A stretch of DNA of 64,000 bases from Pseudonocardia sp. C8 (GTDB taxonomy: Bacteria; Actinomycetota; Actinomycetes; Mycobacteriales; Pseudonocardiaceae): NCBI RefSeq assembly GCF_014267175.1, contig NZ_JACMTR010000002.1:3001501-3065500 (forward strand), read 5' to 3'. The notes under the pieces were generated by a model. It was not told the origin of the DNA, ran no database searches, and saw only the letters and a list, made by a program, of their open reading frames with translations. The translations under genes were made by a program, and so were the position numbers. How positions within the stretch are numbered: position 1 is the stretch's first letter; each line of letters opens with the position of its first letter. Below are positions 26,279 to 36,495 of this stretch, piece by piece.

Positions 26279-27777
26279 CGGCGACGGGCACGGTGAGCGT
26301 CGTCGTCCCGACGACCGGGCGGGCACGGCTGGCCCGGGTGCTCGACGACGTCCGCGCCCCGGGCGCGCGCGCCGCCGGGATCAGCGAGGTGATCGTCGTC
26401 GACGACCGGGTCCGCCCGGACACGCCGCTGCCGGGCGTGGCCGACCGGGACGGCGCGCCGCCGCTGCGGGTGCTGCGCACCGGCGGGCGCGGGCCGGCCG
26501 CCGCGCGCAACGCCGGCTGGCGGGCCGCGGCCCCGGGCTGGGTCGCGTTCGTCGACGACGACGTCGAACCCGGCACCGGCTGGGCCGCCGCGCTGGCCGC
26601 GGACCTTGCCGCGGTCGCCGCCGACGTCGGCGCCGTGCAGGCCCGGATCGCGGTGCCGCTGCCCGCGCACCGCCGCCCGACCGACGCCGAGCGCAACACC
26701 GCGGGCCTGGCCTCGGCCCGCTGGGTGACCGCCGACATCGCCTACCGGACCACGGCGCTCGCCGCCGTCGGCGGCTTCGACGAGTGCTTCCCCCGCGCCT
26801 ACCGGGAGGACGCCGACCTGGCCCTGCGGGTGCGCGCGGCCGGCTGGCGGATCGTCGCCGGCGACCGGGTCACCACGCACCCGCCGCGCGCGGGCGGCCC
26901 GCTCGCCTCGGTCCGGGCCCAGGCCGGCAACGCCGACGACGCCCGGATGCGCCGCAAGCACGGCCCGGCCTGGCGGGACGCCTGCGACGCCGGGCGCGGC
27001 ATGCTGGGCACGCACGCGGTCACCACCGGTGCCGCGCTGCTCGCGGTCGCGGCCGCGGCCACCGGACGGCGCGGGCTCGCCCGCACCGCCGCCGGGGTGT
27101 GGGCCGGCGCGACCGCCGCGTTCGCGGCCCGCCGGATCCTGCCCGGCCCGCGCACCCCGCGCGAGGTCGCGACGATGCTGCTGACCAGCGCGCTGATCCC
27201 GCCGGCCGCGACCGTGCACCGGGTCGCCGGCGAGCTGCGGGCCCGCCGGGCCCCGGCCGCCGTGCTGTTCGACCGCGACGACACCCTGGTCCACGACGTG
27301 CCGTACTGCACCGAACCGGATCGGGTGCGGCCGGTCGACGGGGCCGCCGCCGCGCTGGGGCGGGTCCGGGCCGCGGGCGTCGCCACCGGCGTGGTCACCA
27401 ACCAGTCCGGGGTGGCGAGGGGCCTGATCTCCCCCGACGAGCTCGCCGCGGTGAACGCCCGGGTGGGCGCCGACCTCGGGCCGTTCGGGACCTGGCAGGT
27501 GTGCGTGCACGGCGAGGACGACGGCTGCGGCTGCCGCAAGCCCGCGCCCGGCATGGTCCGGGCGGCGGCGGAGGCGCTCGGCGTCCGCGCCCGGGACTGC
27601 GTCGTGATCGGCGACACCGGCGCCGACGTCGCCGCGGCCCGGGCCGCCGGTGCCCGCGCCGTGCTCGTGCCGACCGCGCGGACCCGGCCCGAGGAGGTCG
27701 CCCACGCCCACCGGTACGCGCGGGTCGCGCCGGACCTGGGCGCGGCCGTCGACCTGGCAATGGGGGGCCGGGCGTGA
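26275..27777 (+). CDS. Fusion: family 2 glycosyltransferase + GmhB-type heptose bisphosphate phosphatase
   Basis: A 500-residue two-domain protein. Residues 1-235 form a GT-A domain: VSVVVPTTGRARLARVLDD, EVIVVDDRV, GWVAFVDDDVEPGTGW, and GGFDECFPRAYREDADLALRVRAAGW. Residues about 245-320 are hydrophobic and may associate with membrane. Residues 327-500 form a HAD phosphatase of the HisB-N/GmhB type: VLFDRDDTLVHD (nucleophile Asp), VVTNQSGVARGLI, the zinc-binding CVHGEDDGCGCRKPAPGM, and VIGDTGADVAAARAAG. GmhB removes the C7 phosphate of heptose 1,7-bisphosphate. DRDDTL replaces the usual DRDGTL. GTG start in a GTGA overlap on both sides. Confidence 0.88.
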   Translation: MTATGTVSVVVPTTGRARLARVLDDVRAPGARAAGISEVIVVDDRVRPDTPLPGVADRDGAPPLRVLRTGGRGPAAARNAGWRAAAPGWVAFVDDDVEPGTGWAAALAADLAAVAADVGAVQARIAVPLPAHRRPTDAERNTAGLASARWVTADIAYRTTALAAVGGFDECFPRAYREDADLALRVRAAGWRIVAGDRVTTHPPRAGGPLASVRAQAGNADDARMRRKHGPAWRDACDAGRGMLGTHAVTTGAALLAVAAAATGRRGLARTAAGVWAGATAAFAARRILPGPRTPREVATMLLTSALIPPAATVHRVAGELRARRAPAAVLFDRDDTLVHDVPYCTEPDRVRPVDGAAAALGRVRAAGVATGVVTNQSGVARGLISPDELAAVNARVGADLGPFGTWQVCVHGEDDGCGCRKPAPGMVRAAAEALGVRARDCVVIGDTGADVAAARAAGARAVLVPTARTRPEEVAHAHRYARVAPDLGAAVDLAMGGRA

Positions 27778-28907
27778 GCCGGCCGCGGCGCCGCGACCGG
27801 GTCCTGGTGGTCCGCCAGGACGCGGCCGGTGACGTCCTGCTCGCCGGGCCCTGCGTGAGGGCGGTCGCCGCCGGCGCGGGCTCGGTGACGCTGCTGGCCG
27901 GGCCGCGTGGCCGCCGCACCGCCGCGCTGCTGCCCGGGGTCGACACCCTGCTGGTGCGGCCGGCGCCGTGGATCGAACCGGACCCGGCGCCGGTGCACCG
28001 CGCGGACCTCGACGCCGCCGTCGACGAGCTGGCGGCCGGCGAGTTCGACGCGGCGCTCGTGCTGACCTCGTTTCACCAGTCCCCGCTGCCCGCGGCCCTG
28101 CTGCTGCGGGCCGCCGGGGTCCCGTGGGTCGGTGCGGCCTGCGAGGACTACCCGGGGTCGCTGCTGGACCTGCGGCACCCGCCCGAGCACCACCTGCCCG
28201 AGCCGGAACGGATGCTGTCGCTGGCCCGCGCGGCCGGGTTCCCGCCGGCGCCCGGGGACGACGGGCGGCTCGCCGTGAACCGCCCGCTGCCCGAGGTCGG
28301 GCCGCTGACCGGGCCGCCCGGCTACGTCGTCGTCCACCCGGGGGCGTCGGTCCCGGCCCGGCGGCCCTCCGCCGGGCGCAGCGCCGCGCACGTCCGGGCG
28401 CTCGCCGGCGCCGGGTACCGGGTCGTCGTCACCGGTGGGCCGGACGAGGCCGAGCTCACCGCGCGCGTCGCCGGCCGGGCGGCCACCGACCTCGGCGGCC
28501 GGACCGGCACCGCCGAGCTCGCCGCCGTGCTGGACGGGGCGCGGGTCGTCGTCGCGCCGAACACCGGGCCGGCGCACCTGGCCGCCGCGGTGGGCACCCC
28601 AGTGGTGTCGCTGTTCGCCCCGGTCGTGCCGGCGCACCGCTGGGGCCCCTACGGCGTGCCGTCGGTGCTGCTCGGCGACCCCGACGCGCCGTGCCGCGAC
28701 ACCCGGGCCCGCACCTGCCCGGTCCCCGGACATCCGTGCCTGGACGGCATCGGGGACGACGCCGTCGTCGACGCCGTCGCGGAGCTGGCGGGCGACCGCG
28801 CGCCGTACCCGGTCCCGGCCGGGGCGGCGCCGTCCGTCCCCGGCCCGCACCCACCCGCGACCGGCCGCGGCGCCCGCGGCCGCCCGACCCAGGGAGGTAC
28901 CCGGTGA
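27774..28907 (+). CDS. Glycosyltransferase family 9 (heptosyltransferase-like)
   Basis: A 377-residue GT-B enzyme of the ADP-heptose:LPS heptosyltransferase family. The opening DRVLVVRQDAAGDVLLAGPCVRAVA is the family N-terminus. The donor site is [80 protein letters not shown]. This family normally acts on Gram-negative lipopolysaccharide; here it must act on another acceptor. CPVPGHPC near the C-terminus contains a cysteine pair. GTG start overlaps the preceding TGA. The last 40 residues are a low-complexity tail leading into the next overlap. Confidence 0.9.
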   Translation: MSRPRRRDRVLVVRQDAAGDVLLAGPCVRAVAAGAGSVTLLAGPRGRRTAALLPGVDTLLVRPAPWIEPDPAPVHRADLDAAVDELAAGEFDAALVLTSFHQSPLPAALLLRAAGVPWVGAACEDYPGSLLDLRHPPEHHLPEPERMLSLARAAGFPPAPGDDGRLAVNRPLPEVGPLTGPPGYVVVHPGASVPARRPSAGRSAAHVRALAGAGYRVVVTGGPDEAELTARVAGRAATDLGGRTGTAELAAVLDGARVVVAPNTGPAHLAAAVGTPVVSLFAPVVPAHRWGPYGVPSVLLGDPDAPCRDTRARTCPVPGHPCLDGIGDDAVVDAVAELAGDRAPYPVPAGAAPSVPGPHPPATGRGARGRPTQGGTR

Positions 28908-29500
28908 GCGAGCACCAGCTGGACGAGCTGCACCGCGCCCTGACCGGCGTACGCCGTGACCTGCCGACCGTGCGCGCCTGGGGCGGCCACCTCGCCCGGC
29001 GGCTGTCCGACGGCGGGCGGCTGCTCGCGTGCGGCAACGGCGGCAGCGCCGCCGAGGCCCAGCACCTGACCGGCGAGCTCGTCGGCCGTTTCCGGTTCGA
29101 CCGCCGCCCGCTGTCGGCGATCGCGCTGCACGCCGACACGTCCTCGACGACCGCGATCGGCAACGACTACGGCGCCGACGAGGTGTTCGCCCGCCAGGTG
29201 TACGCGCACGCCCGGCCCGGTGACGTGCTCGTGCTGCTGTCCACGAGCGGGTCCAGCCCGAACGTCGTCGCCGCGGCCAAGGCGGCACCCGAGGTCGGTG
29301 CGACCGCGTGGGCGCTCACCGGTCCCGCGCCGAACCCGCTCGCCGCGCTCTGCGACGACGCCGTGACCGTCGACGCGGCCCTGACCAGCACCGTGCAGGA
29401 GCTGCACCTGTTCCTGGTGCACGCGCTGTGCGCCGCGATCGACGACGCGCTCGGGGTGGGGGCGGCGCGGTGCGGGAGCGCCGGCGAGGGCGCGCGGTGA
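28904..29500 (+). CDS. gmhA: Sedoheptulose 7-phosphate isomerase (SIS domain)
   Basis: A 198-residue isomerase converting sedoheptulose 7-phosphate to glycero-manno-heptose 7-phosphate, the first heptose step. Motifs are LLACGNGGSAAEAQHLTGELVGRFR (phosphate loop and helix with the catalytic Glu), IAIGNDYGADEVFARQV, VLVLLSTSGSSPNVVAAAKAA, and VQELHLFLVHALCAAID where Gln and His supply the second half of the site. Length equals E. coli GmhA. GGGAGG precedes the GTG, which overlaps the upstream stop; the stop overlaps the HldE-like start in the same way. Confidence 0.93.
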   Translation: MSEHQLDELHRALTGVRRDLPTVRAWGGHLARRLSDGGRLLACGNGGSAAEAQHLTGELVGRFRFDRRPLSAIALHADTSSTTAIGNDYGADEVFARQVYAHARPGDVLVLLSTSGSSPNVVAAAKAAPEVGATAWALTGPAPNPLAALCDDAVTVDAALTSTVQELHLFLVHALCAAIDDALGVGAARCGSAGEGAR

Positions 29501-31077
29501 GCGCACCGCTGGTGGTGGTCGGGGACTCCCTGCTCGACGTCGACCTGGCCGGCCGCTCGGACCGGGACTGCCCGGACGCGCCCGGCGCGCCCGTCGTGGA
29601 CGTCGCGGCGTCCCGGGCGCGGCCCGGCGGTGCGGCGCTCGCCGCCGTGCAGGCCGCCCGGCTCGCCCCGGACGGGTGCCCGGTCGTGCTGCTCACCGCG
29701 CTCGGCGACGACGCCGCGGCCGAGCGGCTGCGCGGGCTGCTCGGCGACCGGGTCACCGTGCACGCGCTGCCGCTGGCCGGTGCCACCCCGGTCAAGACCC
29801 GGGTGCTCGACCGGGGGCGGCCGGTGGCCCGGCTCGACACCGGGGACGGGCGGGCCACGGCCGACGGCCCGGCCGCCGAGGTCCTCACCGCGGCGCGGGC
29901 GGTCCTGGTCGCCGACTACGGCCGCGGGGTGGCCGCGCTCCCGGGCGTGCGGGAGCTGCTGGCCGGCCGTCCGGCCGGGGTCCCGCTGGTGTGGGACCCG
30001 CACCCGCGCGGGTCCGCGCCGGTCGCCGGCACCGACCTGGTCACCCCGAACGCGTCCGAGGCGCGCCGCGGGGCCGGCGGGGCGGGACCGGTCCGGGCGG
30101 CCCGGCGGCTGCGGCGGCGGTGGGACGCCGGCGCGGTCGCCGTGACCCGCGGCCGGGACGGTGCCGTGCTGGCCGCAGGCGGGGCGCGGCGGGTGCGGCG
30201 GATCCCGGTGCCCGGTGCCGCGCGCCCGGCGAGGGGCGGGCGCGCGGACAGCTGCGGGGCCGGGGACGTGTTCTCGGCCGCGGCGGCGGCGAGCCTGGCC
30301 GGCGGGGCGACGGCCGCGGCGGCCGTCGCCGCGGCCGTCGAGGCGGCGAGCCGGTTCGTCGCCGCGGGCGGGGCCGGTGGGGACGATGTCACCGTCGGGG
30401 CGGGCCGGGACGGTGTCACCGTCGGGGCGGGCCGGGACGGTGTCACGCTCGGCGCGGGCACGGACCGTGTCCCGGCCGGTGCGGGCGGGGACGGTCTCAC
30501 CGCCGGCGCGGGCGGGTGCGGGGGCGCCGTGGCGGACGGCGGCGCCGTGCCCGCCGGCGACTCCGGCGCCCTGCCCGACGCGGCGCCGGCCGGACCCGAC
30601 GGCTTCGCGCTCGCCGAGCGGGTCCGCCGCGCCGGCGGCCGGGTCGCCGCCACCGGCGGCTGCTTCGACCTGCTCCACCCCGGCCACGTGCGCGTGCTGC
30701 AGGCCGCCCGCGCCCGCGGCGACGCGCTGGTGGTGTGCCTCAACTCCGACGACTCGGTGGCCCGGCTCAAGGGACCGGGCCGCCCGTACGCCACCGCGGC
30801 CGACCGTGCCGCGGTGCTGCTCGCCCTGAGCTGCGTGGACGCCGTCGTGACGTTCGACGGCCCCGACCCGTCCGCGGTGCTGGACCGGCTCCGCCCGGAC
30901 GTGTGGGTGAAGGGCGGCGACCACGACCCGGACCGGATGCCGGAGACCCGGGTGGTGCGCGCGCACGGCGGGACCGTCGAGACGGTGCCGCGGGTGGGCG
31001 GGCACTCGACGAGCCGGCTGGCCGCGGCCGCGCGGGCCGCGGCGTCCCCGACGACCGACACGGAAGGAACTTCATGA
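29497..31077 (+). CDS. hldE: Bifunctional heptose 7-phosphate kinase / heptose 1-phosphate nucleotidyltransferase
   Basis: A 526-residue two-domain enzyme. Residues 1-285 are a PfkB/RfaE kinase: VVVGDSLLDVDLAG, RPGGAALAAVQAARL, VKTRVLDRGRPVARLD, VTPNASEARRG and DSCGAGDVFSAAAAASLAGG with the anionic hole GAGD. Residues about 370-500 are a cytidylyltransferase-like domain: VAATGGCFDLLHPGHVRVLQAARARGDALVVCLNSDDSVARLKGPGRPY, WVKGGDHD, and IS-type STSRL end. The domains are joined by a Gly-rich linker built on a 27-bp tandem repeat. ADP-heptose is the usual product of HldE; GDP-heptose routes use separate enzymes. GTG and TGA overlaps couple it to neighbours. Confidence 0.92.
   Translation: MSAPLVVVGDSLLDVDLAGRSDRDCPDAPGAPVVDVAASRARPGGAALAAVQAARLAPDGCPVVLLTALGDDAAAERLRGLLGDRVTVHALPLAGATPVKTRVLDRGRPVARLDTGDGRATADGPAAEVLTAARAVLVADYGRGVAALPGVRELLAGRPAGVPLVWDPHPRGSAPVAGTDLVTPNASEARRGAGGAGPVRAARRLRRRWDAGAVAVTRGRDGAVLAAGGARRVRRIPVPGAARPARGGRADSCGAGDVFSAAAAASLAGGATAAAAVAAAVEAASRFVAAGGAGGDDVTVGAGRDGVTVGAGRDGVTLGAGTDRVPAGAGGDGLTAGAGGCGGAVADGGAVPAGDSGALPDAAPAGPDGFALAERVRRAGGRVAATGGCFDLLHPGHVRVLQAARARGDALVVCLNSDDSVARLKGPGRPYATAADRAAVLLALSCVDAVVTFDGPDPSAVLDRLRPDVWVKGGDHDPDRMPETRVVRAHGGTVETVPRVGGHSTSRLAAAARAAASPTTDTEGTS
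30385..30519 (+). repeat. 27-bp tandem repeat in the hldE linker
   Basis: About five degenerate copies with period 27, phased at 30385, 30412, 30439, 30466 and 30493. They encode nine-residue units of the type GRDGVTVGA between kinase and nucleotidyltransferase domains. Period divisible by three keeps the frame. Confidence 0.75.
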
Positions 31078-31769
31078 GCCACGACCGCGACCTCGGGACG
31101 GTGCTCGTCACGGGTGGGAGCTCCGGGCTCGGCGCCGCCGTCGTCGACGCCGTCGCCGCCGCCGGCGGCCGGCCGCAGGTCCTCGACTTGCACCCGCCGA
31201 AGGCCGACGTGCCGCACGTGACCGTGGACCTGGCCGACACCGCCGCCACCGAGGCGGCCGTCGACGGCCTGGCCCGCACCGCGGGCCCCCCGGACGCCGT
31301 CGTGACCGCGGCCGGCATCGACCATCCGGCCCCGTTCGGGGCGCTGCCCGCCGACGAGTGGGAGCGCGTGGTGCGGGTGAACCTGCTCGGCACGGCCGCC
31401 GTCGTCCGGGCCGCGCTGCCCTACCTGGAGGGGGTCCGCGGCCGGGTCGTCACCGTCTCGTCCACGCTCGGCCTGAAGGCCGTCCCGGACGCGACGGCGT
31501 ACTGCGCCTCGAAGTTCGGGGTCCTGGGCTTCAGCCGGGCGCTCGCCGCGGAGACGGCCGGGCGGGTGTCGGTGACGACCCTGGTGCCCGGCGGCATGCA
31601 CACCGCGTTCTTCGACGGCCGCGACGAGCAGTACCGCCCGCCCGAGGACGCCAAGCTGAACCGGCCGGAGGACACCGCCGCCGCCGTGCTGCACGCGCTG
31701 CGGCAGCCGCCGGGCTGCGAGATCCGGGAGCTGGTGGTCTGCCACTCCGAAGAGGGCTCGTGGCCGTGA
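31074..31769 (+). CDS. Short-chain dehydrogenase/reductase
   Basis: A 231-residue classical SDR. The cofactor motif is VLVTGGSSGLGAAVV, then NLLGTAAVVRA, the catalytic VTVSSTLG and AYCASKFGVLGFSRALAAE (Ser, YxxxK). Position inside the coupled heptose operon suggests oxidation or reduction of the heptose or its carbamoylated form. It is not an HldD-type epimerase: those are extended SDRs with different motifs, and none is seen. ATG overlaps the hldE stop as ATGA, and its own stop overlaps the GT9 start. Confidence 0.9.
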   Translation: MSHDRDLGTVLVTGGSSGLGAAVVDAVAAAGGRPQVLDLHPPKADVPHVTVDLADTAATEAAVDGLARTAGPPDAVVTAAGIDHPAPFGALPADEWERVVRVNLLGTAAVVRAALPYLEGVRGRVVTVSSTLGLKAVPDATAYCASKFGVLGFSRALAAETAGRVSVTTLVPGGMHTAFFDGRDEQYRPPEDAKLNRPEDTAAAVLHALRQPPGCEIRELVVCHSEEGSWP

Positions 31770-32710
31770 TCCCGCCGGGTCCCGGCCGCCCGGAGGTGCT
31801 GGCCCTGCGGGCGCCGGGGATCGGGGACCTGCTGACCGCGGTCCCGGCGCTTCGGGCGCTGCGCCGCGGGTTCCCCGCCGCCGAGCTGGTGCTGGCCACC
31901 CCCGCCCGGCTCGCCGGACTGGTCAGCCTGATCGGCGGGATCGACCGGATCCTGCCCGCGGACGGCCCGGGTTCGCTGTGCTGGTCCGGGCGGCCGCCGC
32001 GGCTCGCGGTCAACCTGCACGGCTCCGGCCCGCAGAGCATCGACGCGCTGCGGGCCACCCACGCCGGTGAGCTGCTGACCCACCGGCACCCGGACCGCCC
32101 GGACGTGCCCGGCCCCGCGTGGCGGCCGGACGTGCACGAGGTCCGCCGCTGGTGCGACCTGCTCACCGGGTACGGCCTGCCGGCCGACCCGCACGACCTG
32201 GACCTGGACCCCCCGGACCGCCCGCCCCCGGTCCGCGGGGCGGTCGTCCTGCATCCCGGAGCGGCCTCGGGCGCGCGGCGCTGGCCCGCCGACCGGTACG
32301 CCGAGCTGGCCCGGGCGCTGCACCGGGACGGGCACCGGGTGGTGGTGACCGGCGGGCCGGGTGAGCGGGCGCTGGTGGCCGCCGTCGTCGAGTGCGCCGG
32401 GCTGCCCCGCTCGGCGGATCTCGCCGGCCGCTGCTCCGCCGAGGGGATCGCGGCGCTCGTTGCCGATGCCCGGCTGGTGGTGTGCGGCGACACCGGGCCC
32501 GCGCACCTGGCCACCGCCTACCGCACCCCGTCGGTGCTGCTGTTCGGCCCGACCTCACCGGCCCGGTGGGGCCCGGGACGAGAGGGCCCGCACACCGTGC
32601 TGTGGGCGGGCCGCACCGGCGACCCGCACGCCGACCGGCCCGATCCCGGGCTGCTGGAGATCGGCACCGGCACCGTGCTGGACGTCGCGCGGGCGCTGCT
32701 CGCCCGCTGA
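31766..32710 (+). CDS. Glycosyltransferase family 9 (heptosyltransferase-like)
   Basis: A 314-residue second GT9 enzyme. N-terminal motif [27 protein letters not shown], donor motifs [92 protein letters not shown]. Of two nearby GTGs (31760, 31766) the second is chosen because it forms the same GTGA overlap as every other junction here. Last gene of the operon; it ends eight bases before the convergent DUF4383 gene. Two GT9 enzymes suggest at least two heptose additions or two different acceptors. Confidence 0.9.
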   Translation: MIPPGPGRPEVLALRAPGIGDLLTAVPALRALRRGFPAAELVLATPARLAGLVSLIGGIDRILPADGPGSLCWSGRPPRLAVNLHGSGPQSIDALRATHAGELLTHRHPDRPDVPGPAWRPDVHEVRRWCDLLTGYGLPADPHDLDLDPPDRPPPVRGAVVLHPGAASGARRWPADRYAELARALHRDGHRVVVTGGPGERALVAAVVECAGLPRSADLAGRCSAEGIAALVADARLVVCGDTGPAHLATAYRTPSVLLFGPTSPARWGPGREGPHTVLWAGRTGDPHADRPDPGLLEIGTGTVLDVARALLAR

Positions 32711-32717
32711 GCCGGCC

Positions 32718-33227
32718 TCAGGAGTCCTCGCGGGGCTGGCGCAGGCCGATCACCCGCCGGCCGGTGCCCTCGATGCCCGCCTGCAGGCGGTCGTAGGGCA
32801 TGTCGCTGCGGACCCGCCCGAGAGCGGCCAGCGCGCCGAGCACCGCGTACGCCACGGCCACCAGCACCGTGCCGAGGTTGAACGCGAACGGGCCGGACGG
32901 GAGCACCGCGAGCACGCCGGTCAGCAGCCCGGCGAGCGCCTCCACCCCGCCCAGCACGAGCAGCGCCCAGCCGTAGACCCGGGTGGCCACGAGGTTCGCG
33001 GCGCAGGGCATCCCGGCCACGCCGACGGCGAGGTGCACGATGTTCCGGATCGGGTCGACCGCCGCGCCGAGCAGCTCGTTGCTGCCCGGCGGCGTGCCCG
33101 GCATGCCGCTGTACCGGAACCCGATCAGGCCGTAGAGCACCATCACGAGCGCGGTGACGAGCACGAGCAGCTGCGGCCACGGGAACCGGGCATGGCCGTG
33201 CGAGTGGTGTTCGGACTGGACGGGCAT
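32718..33227 (-). CDS. DUF4383 membrane protein
   Basis: A 169-residue membrane protein with four predicted spans ([76 protein letters not shown]). The HLAVGVAG segment is typical of DUF4383, a family common in actinobacterial stress loci; function unknown. Start ATG at 33227 is preceded by GGGAGG. A GCAT-N15-GGGTAC promoter lies at 33280-33304, 52 bases upstream. The frame continues further upstream but overlaps the divergent oxidase gene. Confidence 0.85.
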   Translation of the reverse strand: MPVQSEHHSHGHARFPWPQLLVLVTALVMVLYGLIGFRYSGMPGTPPGSNELLGAAVDPIRNIVHLAVGVAGMPCAANLVATRVYGWALLVLGGVEALAGLLTGVLAVLPSGPFAFNLGTVLVAVAYAVLGALAALGRVRSDMPYDRLQAGIEGTGRRVIGLRQPREDS

Positions 33228-33279
33228 GGGACCTCCCGCAGTGCGCGCCCCGGCCGGGTCGGCCGGTCCAGCCGATCGG

Positions 33280-33304
33280 GTACCCGCTGCCGGGCCGGTG
33301 ATGC
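33280..33304 (-). promoter_or_regulatory. SigB-type promoter of the DUF4383 gene
   Basis: Minus-strand GCAT, 15 bases, GGGTAC. Confidence 0.55.
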
Positions 33305-33316
33305 ACCCGCCACGGG

Positions 33317-33342
33317 GAATGGACCACGCCGGCCCCGGGTAG
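33317..33342 (+). promoter_or_regulatory. SigB-type promoter of the orphan oxidase gene
   Basis: GAAT, 16 bases, GGGTAG, ending nine bases before the GTG at 33352. Confidence 0.55.
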
Positions 33343-33351
33343 GTGCGGGCG

Positions 33352-35060
<1,709 letters not shown>

Positions 35061-35304
35061 CCGGGTGCGACGACGCACGCGTGGCGTCGCCGGGCCGGTC
35101 ACGGCGCTCGCCCTGCGGTGGCGATCGACGCGCCGCACGGCAACACTGCGAACTGCACCCTCATCGCACCGTCGTCCCGGGAACCGACTGCCCGGGTGTC
35201 GCGGCGGCGCGGACGTCCGTCAACGGGTATCGGATCGACGCAGCCAGACCACCCGCCGAGTGATCGGATCCGCGGGAGCGGGAACGGTGACAGGAGGACA
35301 CCGG

Positions 35305-35745
35305 ATGATACCGGCCGTCGCAGCGAGCCAGCCGGACGCCGGGCACCCTCCGGCGGCCGCCGAGCAGCGAACAGCACCCGCGGTGCCACCCGGACAACGC
35401 CTCAAGGAGAGCGTCCAGCGACTGCTGGTCGTCCTCATCGACAGTGCCGCGGGCTTCGCAGTCGACAAGGTCGACGACCTGGCCGACTCCCTCGAGAACG
35501 TCACGGCCCGCGGCGGCGTCGGTCTGTCCGCGACGCTCGGGGCCGGGCGCGCCCTGCTGTCCGGCGACAATCCGCTGTTCGCCGCCGCGAGAGCGACCTA
35601 TGGCACGCTCGGTGCGCTCGGCAAGACCCTGATGATCATCGGGCTCGTGCTCTCGCCGGTGCTGCTGGTCCTCCTCGCGGTGCTGCTGCTCGTCGCCGCG
35701 ATCGTGATCGCGATCGTCCTGGTCATCCGGTCCGCCACGACCTGA
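35305..35745 (+). CDS. Small membrane-anchored protein of unknown function
   Basis: A 146-residue protein I do not recognise. The first 35 residues are Pro/Ala-rich and disordered. Residues 35-100 are amphipathic (LKESVQRLLVVLIDSAAGFAVDKVDDLADSLENVTARGG). The C-terminal 45 residues hold one or two membrane segments (TLMIIGLVLSPVLLVLLAVLLLVAAIVIAIVLVI). RBS AGGAGG at 35292-35297 supports the ATG. It stands alone between the oxidase pseudogene and a repeat array; the DUF4383 and other stress-type neighbours suggest an envelope role, but this is only context. Confidence 0.75.
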   Translation: MIPAVAASQPDAGHPPAAAEQRTAPAVPPGQRLKESVQRLLVVLIDSAAGFAVDKVDDLADSLENVTARGGVGLSATLGAGRALLSGDNPLFAAARATYGTLGALGKTLMIIGLVLSPVLLVLLAVLLLVAAIVIAIVLVIRSATT

Positions 35746-35822
35746 CCGCGACCGGCCCGTCGGGCCACGCAACAGAAGGGGATCATCCTGCGTAGCGCTC
35801 AGGTCGCCGGTGGTGCGCGGTC

Positions 35823-36345
35823 GATCAACACGATCGAGCCGCGGCGAGGGCCGAATCGTGCCGCTCACGGGCACCGGCCTCGCCGATCAGCACGCTGTTG
35901 CCGAGATGAGGGCGGAATCGCGCAACTCGAGGCACTGCGCGCAGTCGATCAACACGATCGAGCCGCGGCGAGGGCCGAATCGTGCCGCTCACGGGCACCG
36001 GCCTCGCCGATCAGCACGCAGTTGCCCCCGCGGGGGCAGAAACGCGCTGATCGAGTCCGCGTCGGGGCCCAGGTGTGCACCTTCCCGCCCCGACGCGGGC
36101 GGAAACGTGCTGATCGGATAGCGGGCTCCGGTCGGCGCGCGCGTTGCCGCCCCCGCCGGGGCGAGAGGGTGTTGATCAACTCGCCGGCGCGGTCGAGGTG
36201 CACCCTTTCGCCCCAGCGAGGGCTGAACGGTGCTGATCAACTCCCCGACGCGGGTCGAGGTGCACCCTTTCGCCCCAGCGAGGGCTGAACGGTGCTGATC
36301 AACTCCCCGACGCGGGTCGAGGTGCACCCTTTTCGCCCCGGCCGG
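35823..36345. repeat. 62-bp tandem repeat array A
   Basis: Units start with GATCA/GATCG at 35823, 35885, 35947, 36009, (short unit) 36049, 36112, 36174, 36235 and 36297. Spacing is 62 bases, with one shortened unit of 40 and small deviations. Units at 35823 and 35947 look identical over 62 bases, and 36235 and 36297 share their first ~45 bases. Internal features are a GC-rich core and a terminal GTGCT before each GATC. A period not divisible by three argues against coding. From 36346 to 36495 I see nothing definable. Confidence 0.85.
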
Positions 36346-36495
36346 CCTGTCGCTCGGCGACCGGTGCTGTCCGGTCCTGGCCGCCCGCCCGGACGCCCCG
36401 CCGTCACCGCCGACAAGGCCTGGACCGCGCTCGACGCCGGCGTGCGTGTCGTACCCGTCCGGTGGACCAGCACACGACAGCCGGCGCGGACCCCG

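Noticed and set aside
31074..31769. SDR as the missing HldD heptose epimerase
   Set aside because: It is a short classical SDR with YCASK and lacks the extended-SDR features of HldD.
35823..36345. Open reading frames running through the repeat array
   Set aside because: A 62-base period changes frame in every unit and the translated products are repetitive and Arg-rich; no RBS.
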